The notes: generated by a model not told the origin, from the letters alone. Counted from the first letter of the stretch, positions 44,870-53,987 are shown. The stretch: 64,000 nt of DNA from Phyllobacterium zundukense (GCF_002764115.1 NZ_CP017940.1:186001-250000); one strand, 5' to 3'. Made by a program: numbers and translations.

Positions 44870-45337
44870 TTGTCAAAAAGGTTGTACAGGAAAGCGATTT
44901 CCTGGTGGCAAGCCACTGCCGTTGACGTATCCGTAAGCTTACCGCTTGAGGTCAGGCTCCTTCTTCGAGCCCAAGCGGACACGTCGTGACTTTGCAGCAG
45001 GAGCTTCGATTTTGAACTGGCGGGCAAGCCGATTCCGCTCCAGTAAAAAATAACTGCTGAACCTTTGCTGGACCACGAACGCACTTTGAACATAGCTGCC
45101 GCTGAGGAAGGCGAAACGGCTCGTTCAGAAACGCCTTCACCGCAGCTTTTTTGTGTGCGCGCGGCGCGCATGGAGTCGAGGCACAGCCCATCGGTAACCA
45201 ACGATTGTAAACTTCTTTCCTCTACAGTCTGGTATGGTAGCGGCGGGAGGAACCGCCTACTCTTGGCCGGGGGCATTATTACGCTGACGATCGAGATTCT
45301 TTGCAGGAATACTCAAGCGTGGCACGGGGAGCGACCA
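44870..45337. other. Intergenic region before the histidine kinase gene
   Basis: 468 bp. A reading frame continuous with the kinase extends back to 45065 but has no conserved character or ribosome site. TCGGTAACCAACGATTGTAA (45191-45210) shares half-site letters with the 17-bp site found further right but does not fit its spacing. No other feature is visible. Confidence 0.35.
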
Positions 45338-47050
45338 TTGAAAATTCTGCGCAGATATAATGACTACTGGAACATTTCGGCTGTTTCTGCACTTCTGCGG
45401 CGCCTCGGCCTGATGTTTCCGGGCGGAAAGCCAGTTCGGGCCGATATGACCGCGAATGCCAGTACAATCACATCGGTATTATACGGCTTCTTTCTGGTCC
45501 TCAGTCTCGCTGCCATCGTGGCGGTCTTCGTTGTCGGCGTTCGCGAAAGCAGGGAACGGATGATATTCCAGTCCAAGATACAGCTTCGCCAGAAGACTGC
45601 CCTGCTGGAAGCCTATGTAAGCAAGATACTCGAGGCGAACGACATGGTGCTCAAGAGCATTGCGGCGGAGATCGACCCGATGCCCTGGTCCGAAATTACC
45701 GCCTCGCAAGACGTATCGAAGCTGTTGGCCACCCAGAAGCAATATCTGAAGCATTCGGGCGTGATCGCGCTGGTAAACCCGGAGGGATGGCTCGTCTCCT
45801 ATAGCGAGGGCTTCCCCGCAAAAACGTTCAATGTAACGGACCGCGATTATTTCCGCTTCCATCGTGACCGCCCCTCGGAGCTTACCTTCATAGGCGAACC
45901 GATCGTCGGCCGGGTCTACGGGAAATCGTCGCTGACGATGAGCAAGGCGCTACGCCAGCCGGACGGGGGATTTGGCGGTCTGATATTGATCACGATGCCA
46001 ATCGAATATTTCCTCAATCTGTTCAACGGAGCTGCCTCTCCGTCGGATGTCGCGCAGTTTCTGCGCGAGGACGGGAAAGTGGTGGTGAATGTTCCGTTCC
46101 GGGAAGGCAGCGTGACTACGCCTGAGTGGTTTGCCCAAGCGATTGCCGACAATCCCAAAGTGGGTGTTGTCAATTACCGGTCCTCTTCGGAAGGGATCGA
46201 CCGCCTGGTGGCCTATCGCAAGGTCGGAGAATTTCCTTTCTACGTGACGTTTGGAATAGACGAGAGGATATTGCTCACCGGCTGGAGACAGTCCGTGCGC
46301 GTTTACGGTGGCGTTTTGGGCATCGCGCTGGCGGGCTGCACGGCGGCGGCATGGCTTGCGCGCCGCCGTTCGGTCGCGTTGATACACTCGAATGAGTCTC
46401 TGCGGGAAGTGAGCGAACGGCTTCTGGTTTCGCAGGACGAGCAGCGCCGCTCCATTGCCCGGGACCTGCACGACTCCACCGGTCAACATCTGATCGGCGC
46501 GGCCATGGAACTGGAAAATGTGAAGTCGCGCATGCCGAATCTCGACAACGAAACGCTGGCGTCGCTGAAGCGCACGGCGGAACTCATTTCCCGGAGCAAC
46601 GAGGAACTGCGGACGCTGTCCTACTTGCTTCATCCACCCATGCTGGACGAATCCGGCCTGCCTAACGCGCTGGAACTGCTTGTCGCCGGATTTGAGGAAC
46701 GGAGCGGTTTCGAAATCGAACTGCGGGTGGACCCGGATCTTGGCACGAAGCGGCCGCGCGCGGATGTGGAACTGGCCATTTTCCGCATTGTGCAGGAGGG
46801 CCTGACCAATATCTATCGGCACTCCCGGGCCCGAAAAGCGACGATCCGGCTGGTCCGTCAGGGCCTCGAACCCCATCCGGTTCTGTCGCTTACCGTAAGG
46901 GATGACGGCGTTGGAATAGAGCGGCGAAGCCGCAGGCGCATGGGCGTCGGCCTTTCAGGCATGGAGGCACGCCTGCGGCCTTTCGACGGCACGCTGCATA
47001 TCTCCACCGGCAAGACGGGAACGACGATTTCCGTCAAGGTCCGGGCCTAG
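45338..47050 (+). CDS. Sensor histidine kinase, NarX/DesK (HisKA_3) type with periplasmic Cache-like sensor
   Basis: About 570 residues. First membrane helix 'LYGFFLVLSLAAIVAVFVVG', then a periplasmic double-Cache-like sensor (about residues 70-300, 'NVTDRDYFRFHRDRPSELTF', 'GKSSLTMSKALRQPDGGFGG'), a second helix 'GGVLGIALAGCTAAAWLARR', the phospho-acceptor 'RRSIARDLHDSTGQHLIGAA', and an HATPase domain with 'DDGVGI' and 'GVGLSGMEARLRPF'. TTG 45338 has GGGGAG eight bases upstream; ATG 45413 or 45446 are alternatives. Kinases of this kind pair with LuxR-type response regulators; none is adjacent, but one is encoded at 60.3-60.9 kb. Confidence 0.85.
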   Translation: MKILRRYNDYWNISAVSALLRRLGLMFPGGKPVRADMTANASTITSVLYGFFLVLSLAAIVAVFVVGVRESRERMIFQSKIQLRQKTALLEAYVSKILEANDMVLKSIAAEIDPMPWSEITASQDVSKLLATQKQYLKHSGVIALVNPEGWLVSYSEGFPAKTFNVTDRDYFRFHRDRPSELTFIGEPIVGRVYGKSSLTMSKALRQPDGGFGGLILITMPIEYFLNLFNGAASPSDVAQFLREDGKVVVNVPFREGSVTTPEWFAQAIADNPKVGVVNYRSSSEGIDRLVAYRKVGEFPFYVTFGIDERILLTGWRQSVRVYGGVLGIALAGCTAAAWLARRRSVALIHSNESLREVSERLLVSQDEQRRSIARDLHDSTGQHLIGAAMELENVKSRMPNLDNETLASLKRTAELISRSNEELRTLSYLLHPPMLDESGLPNALELLVAGFEERSGFEIELRVDPDLGTKRPRADVELAIFRIVQEGLTNIYRHSRARKATIRLVRQGLEPHPVLSLTVRDDGVGIERRSRRRMGVGLSGMEARLRPFDGTLHISTGKTGTTISVKVRA

Positions 47051-47120
47051 CCAATTCCCCAAAGCATGACAGCTCATCAAGTCCTCCGCGGTTCTGTGCG
47101 AGCAATCTGGTGGTTCGAGG

Positions 47121-48089
47121 TTACAGCCGCTTGACGCAGCGGAATCCGACATGGCTCGTGGACGTATCCTCCGGCTCGGCATGGCGGGCGGCAGGACGAT
47201 AGCGCCGGCAATAATTGGGTGCGCAAAGGTGAGAGCCGCCTTTGAGAACGCGCCTTGGAATTCGGATTTCGGGTTGTCCGGGGTCGTAGCTGGCGTCGAT
47301 TGCCCCGCCGCGCGGATTAACAGGGATGCAGCAGGCTTTTGCCGCGGGCTCCGGGTGGCGGGTGGACCAGAAATCGCCCGTCCACTCCCACACATTTCCG
47401 ATCATGTCGTAAACGCCATAGCCGTTGGGTGGGAAACTGCGGACGGGCGATGTCCGGTCATGGCCTTGGGAGCGAAGGTTGTGATGGGGGAATATGCCTT
47501 GCCAGGTGTTGGCCATTTGCCGCCCGCCGAGCGTCAACTCATCACCCCAGGCAAATTCTGCGTCATCCAGCCCGCCGCGCGCGGCAAGTTCCCATTCCGC
47601 CTCGGTCGGCAGATCCTTGCCGGCCCAGCCGGCATAGGCCCTGGCGTCGCACCAGGCGACATGCACCACGGGATGATCGAGCTTGCCCCGCAGGTCGCTC
47701 CTGCGGCCATAGGGGTGTTTCCAATCGGCACCGAATTTGAATGTCCACCACTGGGTGATGTCGGGGCTCGTGACGGGTCCGCTTGGGGGATCGAACATCA
47801 GCGACCCCGCCTTGAGCATGTGAGGAAGTGCTCCGGGGTAGTCCTTGGGGTCGGGTGCCTTTTCGGCGAATGTCACGTATCCGGTGGCTTTGACGAATTC
47901 TGCGAACTGGCGATTGGTGACGGGTGTTTCGTCAATCCAGAAGCCATCGACCTTGACCGGATGGGCCGGTGCTTCCTCGGAGTAATGCTTGTCCGATCCC
48001 ATGATGAAGGTTTTTCCAGGAATCCAGAGCTGGCCGTCCTTCGATACTGGCTGTTCATCGAGGTTCGCCCGCTCAATTACGACTGTCAT
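47121..48089 (-). CDS. Formylglycine-generating enzyme (sulfatase-modifying factor)
   Basis: 322 residues, full FGE-sulfatase domain. 'FIMGSDKHYSEEAPAHPVKV', 'ETPVTNRQFAEFVKATGYVT', 'LPTEAEWELAARGG', 'YDMIGNVWEWTGDFW' and the catalytic block 'KGGSHLCAPNYCRRYRPAAR' with the paired active-site cysteines five residues apart. It converts a sulfatase cysteine to formylglycine. A Cys-type arylsulfatase gene lies 2.8 kb upstream on the same strand. A copy of the 17-bp regulatory site lies 58 bp before ATG 48089. Confidence 0.93.
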   Translation of the reverse strand: MTVVIERANLDEQPVSKDGQLWIPGKTFIMGSDKHYSEEAPAHPVKVDGFWIDETPVTNRQFAEFVKATGYVTFAEKAPDPKDYPGALPHMLKAGSLMFDPPSGPVTSPDITQWWTFKFGADWKHPYGRRSDLRGKLDHPVVHVAWCDARAYAGWAGKDLPTEAEWELAARGGLDDAEFAWGDELTLGGRQMANTWQGIFPHHNLRSQGHDRTSPVRSFPPNGYGVYDMIGNVWEWTGDFWSTRHPEPAAKACCIPVNPRGGAIDASYDPGQPEIRIPRRVLKGGSHLCAPNYCRRYRPAARHAEPEDTSTSHVGFRCVKRL

Positions 48090-48146
48090 CCTGTTTGGCC
48101 TCCGAATGCTGTTTGCTCCAACATCAAGAAGAACGGGCCGCGACTG

Positions 48147-48163
48147 AAGTACGTAACGGTTAC
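48147..48163 (-). promoter_or_regulatory. 17-bp regulon site 1 (upstream of FGE gene)
   Basis: Minus strand GTAACCGTTACGTACTT, identical to site 5. Contains the GTAAC-C-GTTAC inverted repeat followed by GTACTT. It points towards the FGE gene, whose start codon is 58 bp away. Confidence 0.7.
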
Positions 48164-48173
48164 AAATCGCGAT

Positions 48174-48299
48174 TCAGATGGGTTTAAGGTGAAATAGCGC
48201 ATGGATTGAGGGCCGCAGGCGCTCCACCGTGGCTTCCTGACCGATGATCGACTGCCCTATACGCTTGCCGAGGGCGAGAATGTCGTCGCGGGCACTCAT
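48174..48299 (-). pseudogene. MoxR-family AAA ATPase, N-terminal remnant
   Basis: 41 codons. 'MSARDDILALGKRIGQSIIG' then 'QEATVERL' is the standard opening of a MoxR ATPase; after that the sequence leaves the family ('RPSIHALFHLKPI') and stops, before the Walker A region. The start overlaps the stop of the upstream MFS/spermidine-synthase-like gene (ATGA), as expected of a once-intact operon member. About 290 codons and probably further genes of a MoxR operon are missing between here and the FGE gene. Confidence 0.75.
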
Positions 48300-50845
48300 C
48301 GCCGTTCTCCGCCGAAGAACCACGCATAGTAAGCATTGTCCGAAGCAAGGGCGCCCACGCGCGAGGCGCTGCGCTGCCAACCCTTGCGGTCGCCCTGGTA
48401 TGCGCTCAGGCCTGCCCGGTAGAAGGTGTGCAAGACATCGCGCTCGGTCTCCATTGCCGCATTGAACGCGGCATCGGCGTTTTCGAGCGGCGGGTCGGTG
48501 GCAAGGTTCATCAATTTGGGCAGGACTATCGTAAATGTGTCGGGCCGTACCCAGGAGGCATATTCGATGCGCGGCCAGTCGTCAGTGACAGCTGGCGCAT
48601 TTCCGGCATAGGTCTCCAGGCCTGCGCGGTCAGTGACCCAGGTTGCCATCAGCTCCGGCAGTGAATTGATGCCGACTTCACGCAGTGCGAGCCGGACCTC
48701 AGGCTGCTCAAAGCGCGTGGTCATGCGGGCGACGTCGAGTTTCATCGGCTCAAGTGACCCGACGAGCATCATTTCATGCAATTCCGTCGTCCACAGCGTT
48801 GAGTGCGGGAAAACGTCGATGAAACTGCGAACCAGCGAGCGGGTGTCCTCGTCGTTCTGCGTGGGCAAGGGGAGCCATTGCGCCACCATGCCTCCCGGGC
48901 GAAGCCGGGTCGCTGCGAGACGATAGAAGTCTGTGGAATAGAGATTGGCGACGCCCGCAGCTGAAGGTGGAGGCGGTTCGAGCGTCACAAGGTCATAAGT
49001 GTCCGCATTCGCAAGGAGTTCGCGTCTTCCGTCCCGCAAGCGGATATCGAGCCGGGGATCAGACGCAACATGATAATTGCCGTTGAACAGTGTCGATGCC
49101 CGTTCCACTGCGGGGAGAAGTTCGGCGGCAACCCTCTGGTCCAGTCCAGTATAGGCGAGAAGCGCGCCTGCCGTAATACCAGTGCCGAGGCCCACCACCA
49201 TCGCCGACTGGGGCTGTTTTTGTATGGTAATCAAGGGGAGCAGCGCCTGCAGCCGCATATAGCGCAGCGATGGAAGGGAATCGCCGGTATTGGAAACACC
49301 CTGGATGTAGAGCCGGCGGAATTTTCTGTCGCGTCCCTGTTCGACCACGGCAACGGTCGCACCAAGCCCCTCCTCGTAAAACACGAGTTTACCGCTCTGC
49401 GCGCCTGGAAGGAGGCTTGCGAAACGGTCGGCAGGAATAAGGAACGCCAGCATGAGCGCAGCCGCGCACATGGCTGCTGCTGCGCCGCGATGCCAACGCA
49501 CCATGCTGACGTTGCGAAATACGGCAATCACCCCGATTGCCGCCGCCACGACAGCCAGGATGCCGAAGGATCCGACAAAACCGTAGCTTGGGATCAGGAT
49601 GAACCCTGTGACGGCGGTGCCGATAATGCCGCCAAACGTGTTGCACGCACTCACCATGCCGACACCGCGTCCGACGTGACCATCCGCGATGACCAGTTTC
49701 ATCGCCGCCGGAAAGGCGGCGCCGAGCAGGATTGTGGTTGGCAGAACAATGGCGATCGACGCCACGGCGAAGCGCGCCGACATACCGGCCAATTGGTTGC
49801 CGCTGAGCTGCAGGGCCCAATATTCGGCGATCGATTGCGCGGCAATGATCCAGCTGCCAAGGAACGCCACCCCGAGCAAGGCCACCAGCCCCGCGCCTGC
49901 GATGAGCAGGCCAAAGACGCTCCAGACGTTGCGAATTCTGTCGATCCTTTTCGCCGCGAGCGCGGAACCAAGCGCCAATCCAAAAAGATAGGTTGCAAGG
50001 ACGATGGCGAAGGCAAAGGTTCGCGTGCTCATGAACTGGACGATGGACTGCGTCCAGATCACCTCGTAGCCGAGGGCCACACCACCAGCCACCGAATAGA
50101 GACCGAGCGCAAGCCGGACATCGCCAGAGAAGGGTCTGGGTTGCGTCTTTCGCGGCACATCCACGCTCAACTTTCGCCACAAGCCGAGGCCGAGAGCGCC
50201 GAGCGCTGCAAGCAGGCTGAACCCGGCGGCCGCGTAGGCCGATCCGGAGATGCCCAGGTGAGGAATGAGTACGAAGGCGGCAGCGAGGGTGCCGGCAATT
50301 GCCCCCGTCGTGTTTGCTGCATAAAGACGGCCACCCTTGAGGCCGATATCCCGGTTGGCAGCAGCCAGTGAACGGATCAGCGCGGGCAGTGTGCCGCCCA
50401 TCAGGATTGCGGGGATACCCACGAAGGCGAATACCGTCGTACAGGCGAGTATTGCCGAAACATTCTCGAGACGAGCAAAGGAAGCCGCATAATGGGAAAG
50501 GCCGATCGTTACGGCAACTCCGCAAATTGCGACACCGGCTTCAAGCAGCGCATAGAACCGGAATGGACTTGCAGAGCGGTCGATGGATCGTCCAAACGCC
50601 ATGCCTCCGATGGCCAGTCCCGCCATGAATGCGCAAACGCCCGCCGTCACCGCATAGACGTCGATGCCGACGATCAGCGACAATTGCCGGACCCAGACGA
50701 CCTGAAAAACCAGCGCAGAAAACCCCGAGGCGAAAAGCAGAAGTGCTGGCCAGAGGAATTGTGCACGGGAGCGTTCATCGGACATTGGGGTACTGAAATC
50801 TGAGTGGTGAATTTTCGGCTCGGCAAGATGAGAGTGGACGACCAT
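48296..50845 (-). CDS. Fused MFS-like membrane protein and spermidine-synthase-like domain
   Basis: About 849 residues. The N-terminal 450 or so residues hold 12 or more membrane helices of the spermidine-synthase-associated transporter type ('ASGFSALVFQVVWVRQLSLI', 'GTLPALIRSLAAANRD', 'GRLYAANTTGAIAGTLAAAF'). The C-terminal part (about 480-730) is a Rossmann methyltransferase-like spermidine synthase domain ('MVVGLGTGITAGALLAYTGL', 'DTYDLVTLEPPPPSAAGVAN'). The aminopropyltransferase Asp motifs are not all recognisable ('LEPPPP' at the usual D-x-x-D site), so true polyamine synthesis is uncertain. ATG 50845 has GGAG eight bases upstream; 50854 is possible. Same strand as, and 86 bp after, the sulfatase gene. 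Confidence 0.85.
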   Translation of the reverse strand: MVVHSHLAEPKIHHSDFSTPMSDERSRAQFLWPALLLFASGFSALVFQVVWVRQLSLIVGIDVYAVTAGVCAFMAGLAIGGMAFGRSIDRSASPFRFYALLEAGVAICGVAVTIGLSHYAASFARLENVSAILACTTVFAFVGIPAILMGGTLPALIRSLAAANRDIGLKGGRLYAANTTGAIAGTLAAAFVLIPHLGISGSAYAAAGFSLLAALGALGLGLWRKLSVDVPRKTQPRPFSGDVRLALGLYSVAGGVALGYEVIWTQSIVQFMSTRTFAFAIVLATYLFGLALGSALAAKRIDRIRNVWSVFGLLIAGAGLVALLGVAFLGSWIIAAQSIAEYWALQLSGNQLAGMSARFAVASIAIVLPTTILLGAAFPAAMKLVIADGHVGRGVGMVSACNTFGGIIGTAVTGFILIPSYGFVGSFGILAVVAAAIGVIAVFRNVSMVRWHRGAAAAMCAAALMLAFLIPADRFASLLPGAQSGKLVFYEEGLGATVAVVEQGRDRKFRRLYIQGVSNTGDSLPSLRYMRLQALLPLITIQKQPQSAMVVGLGTGITAGALLAYTGLDQRVAAELLPAVERASTLFNGNYHVASDPRLDIRLRDGRRELLANADTYDLVTLEPPPPSAAGVANLYSTDFYRLAATRLRPGGMVAQWLPLPTQNDEDTRSLVRSFIDVFPHSTLWTTELHEMMLVGSLEPMKLDVARMTTRFEQPEVRLALREVGINSLPELMATWVTDRAGLETYAGNAPAVTDDWPRIEYASWVRPDTFTIVLPKLMNLATDPPLENADAAFNAAMETERDVLHTFYRAGLSAYQGDRKGWQRSASRVGALASDNAYYAWFFGGERR

Positions 50846-50931
50846 CCATTGCACTCCTGGATATCAAGGCGGTTGGCGCACCTCATGCGCGCCAACCCGG
50901 AGTGGTGATCGGGCAGAGCCCGGTGTCGTTG

Positions 50932-52402
50932 CTATTTCGCCATTTCCTCAAAGTGTTTATCAATCACCTTGTCCACCTGCTTCCTCACCTGGTCGATGCT
51001 GAAGCTTGCAGGCCGCTGGCTCGGCGGATATTTGGTGAAGGTTTCCAGGAACTCCGAAGCTTTAAACGTGCCTTGGGCGAACAAATAGGCATTTTCCACA
51101 CGCCATTGGTCGTAAAGGCTGCCTGAGATGTCGGCGTGCTCATAGGGATCCATCCTTAGATTGTACAACTTCGGTACCCTCAGGCAGGTAAACGGATTTG
51201 CCCAGATCAGAAGCTCGCCCGCCGCTCGCTGCTCGCAGAAGACGAGCTTCCAGTTGTCCCAACGCATAGCGACGAGTTCACCGTCATCGTTGAAGTAGTA
51301 GAAGTCGTTGCGGGTTCCCTTCGGTTCCTTGCCTTCGAGGTATGGAAGCTGGTTGTAGCCATCGAGATGGACCTTGAAGGTCGTGCCCCCCGGGGTTGGA
51401 GCCCAGCCGTCGAGCAAACGCTGCTTGACGCCATCGTCTCCCGCTGCGGCCAGCAGTGTGGGGAACCAGTCGAGACCGGAGAAGATCTCATTTGAGATCG
51501 TGCCCGGCTTGATCTTGCCTGGCCAACGGATCATCGCTGGAACGCGGAATGCACCCTCCCAGTTGGAATCCTTCTCGCTGCGGAACGGGGTGGTTGCAGC
51601 ATCCGGCCACGTGAAGGCATTCGGTCCATTGTCGGTCGCATAGACCACGATCGTGTTGTCGGCGATGCCCGCGTCATCGAGCGACTTCAAGAGCTTGCCG
51701 ACATCCTGATCATGTTCCCACATGCCGTCGGCATATTCGTTGCCCGGCATGCTTGCCGTCGGCTGAGGCTTTGATGACTCCACGCGGCGCATAGACCTTC
51801 AGGAATGGATCATTTGGATCCTTCGGCCAATACGGGCGTTCGGGCTCTTCCTCGGCATTGAGATGATAGAGATTGCCAAAGAACTGGTCAAAGCCATGAT
51901 TGGTTGGGAGGTATTCGTCCTTGTCGCCAAGATGGTTCTTGCCGAATTGCGCGGTGGCGTAGCCGAGCGGCTTCAGCGCTTGCGCAATTGTTATGTCTCC
52001 CTTCTGCAGGCCGACCGGAGCGCCAACCTTGGACAGACCGGTGCGCAGGACGGCCTGTCCGGTGATGAAAGATGAACGTCCAGCCGTGCAGCTGTTCTCG
52101 GCGTAGTAGTCCGTGAACATCATGCCTTCCTTGGCGATCCGATCGATATTCGGGGTCTGGTAACCAACGAGGCCGTGGGTATAGGCACTGATGTTCGACT
52201 GGCCGATATCATCGCCGAAGATCACGAGGATATTCGGCTTTGCGGCCTCCTGGGCCTGCGCGGGCTGGATACCGGACCATTGCGAGAAAGCGATGCCTGT
52301 GACTATCGCCGCCCCGGCCAGCAGCGACGTCCGCGCCTTGGCTCCCCCCGGAACGCAGGCGTGCCACAAAGAGCTTAGTTGATTCTTCCACTCAACTGAC
52401 AT
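50932..52402 (-). pseudogene. Arylsulfatase, internal deletion with frameshift
   Basis: The N-terminal part from ATG 52402 (GGGGGA upstream) has a signal peptide ('GAAIVTGIAFSQWSGIQPAQ'), the metal site 'PNILVIFGDDIGQSNISAYT' and the Cys-type formylglycine motif 'ENSCTAGRSSFITGQ'. It runs to 'IKASADGK' near 51755 and there changes frame. The other frame continues 'MPGNEYADGMWEHDQDVGKL' then 'YATDNGPNAFTWPDAATTPF' and 'RSEKDSNWEGAFRVPAMIRW' to the normal C-terminus. About 60 residues, including the middle region that carries a catalytic His/Lys in sulfatases, are missing at the junction, so this is a deletion and not a single-base error. The maturase FGE is intact. Confidence 0.85.
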
Positions 52403-52558
52403 GATGTTTCCCCCCGGGGAGGCGGGTAGCGTATTGCCTGCACATTGCACTCTCCTGTCTGTCGGTCCGCAGACGTGCTTTTGTGATCGCCTGACGAACG
52501 CGGGCGCGATTGGATGTCGATTGGACGGGGCATGCTTCCGGCATTCTCGATCCAAAGG

Positions 52559-52575
52559 AAGTACGTAACAGTAAC
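52559..52575 (-). promoter_or_regulatory. 17-bp regulon site 2 (upstream of arylsulfatase)
   Basis: Minus strand GTTACTGTTACGTACTT. Points towards the sulfatase, start codon 156 bp away. It forms a divergent pair with site 3. Confidence 0.65.
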
Positions 52576-52656
52576 GGAAGGGGCATCCGGGCGATTTGTG
52601 CCTGTGGCAAGGGCGCCGCTCTGTCCCGACATCGCGGACCGAAGAAATCATTTTCT

Positions 52657-52673
52657 GTTACAGTTAAGTACTT
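52657..52673 (+). promoter_or_regulatory. 17-bp regulon site 3 (upstream of secreted protein gene)
   Basis: Plus strand GTTACAGTTAAGTACTT. Points towards the gene at 52740, start codon 66 bp away. GATAAA, a possible -10, lies about 18 bp downstream. Confidence 0.6.
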
Positions 52674-52739
52674 TGCCGCGCTGCCGGATGCGATAAAGTC
52701 ATCAGGACGTTCAAATCCCTAAATCATCAGGAGGCCTGA

Positions 52740-53393
52740 ATGAGCGCGACACCGATACGGATCATGTCTGCCATGGCGTTCATCGCAAGTTCGTTGTTGT
52801 TTCTCCAGCCAGTCCAGGCCGATGATGTGAAGCTTTCGGGCTTTCCTTCGCTCATTCTTTCGGGCGGGACAGCCAAATCGACCTCCTATCCCGTTCCAAA
52901 GCCGTTCGATAACCTCGTCAAGGCCGACACGCTCGACATCAGTTTTGGCCGGACGACACTCGACGAAATCCAGAAACAATTCGGGGGCGAAATTCACACC
53001 CGGGGCGAGGGATCAGAATCGGCAAGCTGGCTGTGTTACCAGGTTGCGCTCGACGGTCACGCGTCGAATCTTTGGTTTATTTCCAACGGCGAAAGCAGCG
53101 GTACAAAGCGGATGCTGACCATGGTGTCGGCCGAGGAAAGCGACGCCGCGCGGTCCGGATGTTCGCAGGGTCCGGAGACCCTGACTGAGTGGGTTCTTCC
53201 GGTCCCAGGCCTGAAGAACGACGAAAATGATCTGCAGAAGGCTTTTGGCGCATCGGTGAATGACGGGATCATTCGCTATTCAAACCAGACGCGGCCCGAT
53301 GGCAAAGGGCTCATAACGCTGCAGGCGCTCGTCTACCGCTTGAAGGGTGGCAGCATAGACGGCATATCTTTCAGCCAGATCACGACGAAATAA
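52740..53393 (+). CDS. Secreted protein of unknown function
   Basis: 217 residues with a signal peptide ('IMSAMAFIASSLLFLQPVQA'). The mature part begins 'DDVKLSGFPSLILSGG' and contains 'DISFGRTTLDEIQKQFGGEI', similar in type to the SmpA/OmlA-like 'G-x-T-x-x-x-V-x-x-x-F-G' stretch, and two cysteines ('SWLCYQVAL', 'RSGCSQGPETL') that may pair. AGGAGG lies before the ATG. Divergent from the sulfatase with two regulatory sites between them. No function known. Confidence 0.72.
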   Translation: MSATPIRIMSAMAFIASSLLFLQPVQADDVKLSGFPSLILSGGTAKSTSYPVPKPFDNLVKADTLDISFGRTTLDEIQKQFGGEIHTRGEGSESASWLCYQVALDGHASNLWFISNGESSGTKRMLTMVSAEESDAARSGCSQGPETLTEWVLPVPGLKNDENDLQKAFGASVNDGIIRYSNQTRPDGKGLITLQALVYRLKGGSIDGISFSQITTK

Positions 53394-53499
53394 CGGACGT
53401 CATTTACCCAGTGCGAATTGGAAATTGACGCCTACGAACACCTGCCGCTCCGGATGGCCACTCCCATGGACGCCGTCGCTGAAACCAAATCTCCGCGAA

Positions 53500-53516
53500 T
53501 TTACCGTTACGTACTC
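53500..53516 (+). promoter_or_regulatory. 17-bp regulon site 4 (upstream of small gene at 53641), with -10 box
   Basis: Plus strand TTTACCGTTACGTACTC, 14 of 17 identical to sites 1 and 5. TATAAT lies at 53534-53539, 17 bp downstream, the spacing expected if the site overlaps or replaces a -35 box. Confidence 0.6.
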
Positions 53517-53640
53517 CCGCATAGACCTGCCTATATAATATTATTGAGGCGATCACGCGTATCGGAGATCGACGGTTCGCCGGCCATGTGGCCATGCCCA
53601 AAATTGAGCCGATCAACAGGTAGGTATCGGGTTCAGAGCA

Positions 53641-53904
53641 ATGTCAACGGTTTCATCCCAAAGGGGACTCTGGAAATTGATGCTCAAGCTGCCGGCCATG
53701 CGCGGCCAGCTGCAAGTTCTCAGTGCCCGGAACTCTACGTTGTTGAGTCTGTGCGATGCGTTCGACGAAGCCAGCTCTACCCTCGACCGGCTGCGCCGAA
53801 ACGGATCCAACGATCTCAAGTTGATTGCCGAGTATGAAATGCTGTGTTCTGACCTCGAGGGCGAGGTCATCGATATTTGCATTTCGATGCGCGGTAGAAC
53901 GTAA
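53641..53904 (+). CDS. Small helical protein of unknown function
   Basis: 87 residues. 'MLKLPAMRGQLQVLSARNST' and 'LCDAFDEASSTLDRLRRNGS' then 'DLKLIAEYEMLCSDLEGEVI' suggest three amphipathic helices and no signal peptide. The ribosome site is weak; ATG 53680 is an alternative start. Support comes from the regulatory site with TATAAT 125 bp upstream. Function unknown. Confidence 0.5.
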   Translation: MSTVSSQRGLWKLMLKLPAMRGQLQVLSARNSTLLSLCDAFDEASSTLDRLRRNGSNDLKLIAEYEMLCSDLEGEVIDICISMRGRT

Positions 53905-53971
53905 GAAAACCCCAGATTTTCCGGGCATTCTTGCTTGATGGACACGGTATCAGTACAATTACATTGCAACC

Positions 53972-53987
53972 TAGGGTATTTACCCTA
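53972..53987. promoter_or_regulatory. Perfect 16-bp palindrome upstream of the ToxR-like gene
   Basis: TAGGGTATTTACCCTA (7-bp arms, 2-bp centre), 61 bp before ATG 54049. Different from the 17-bp site. The 7-2-7 geometry suits a LuxR/NarL-type or other dimeric regulator, or autoregulation by the downstream protein. Confidence 0.5.

Noticed and set aside
45191..45216. A further copy of the 17-bp site before the histidine kinase
   Set aside because: It shares GTAACC and AAACTT but the internal spacing differs by several bases, so I did not count it.
49070..50371. 433-codon plus-strand frame
   Set aside because: Antisense to the MFS/spermidine-synthase-like gene; composition rich in Arg, Gly, Asp and His with no recognisable motif.
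53418..53837. 139-codon plus-strand frame overlapping the small gene at 53641
   Set aside because: No conserved character, and it runs through regulatory site 4 and its -10 box.
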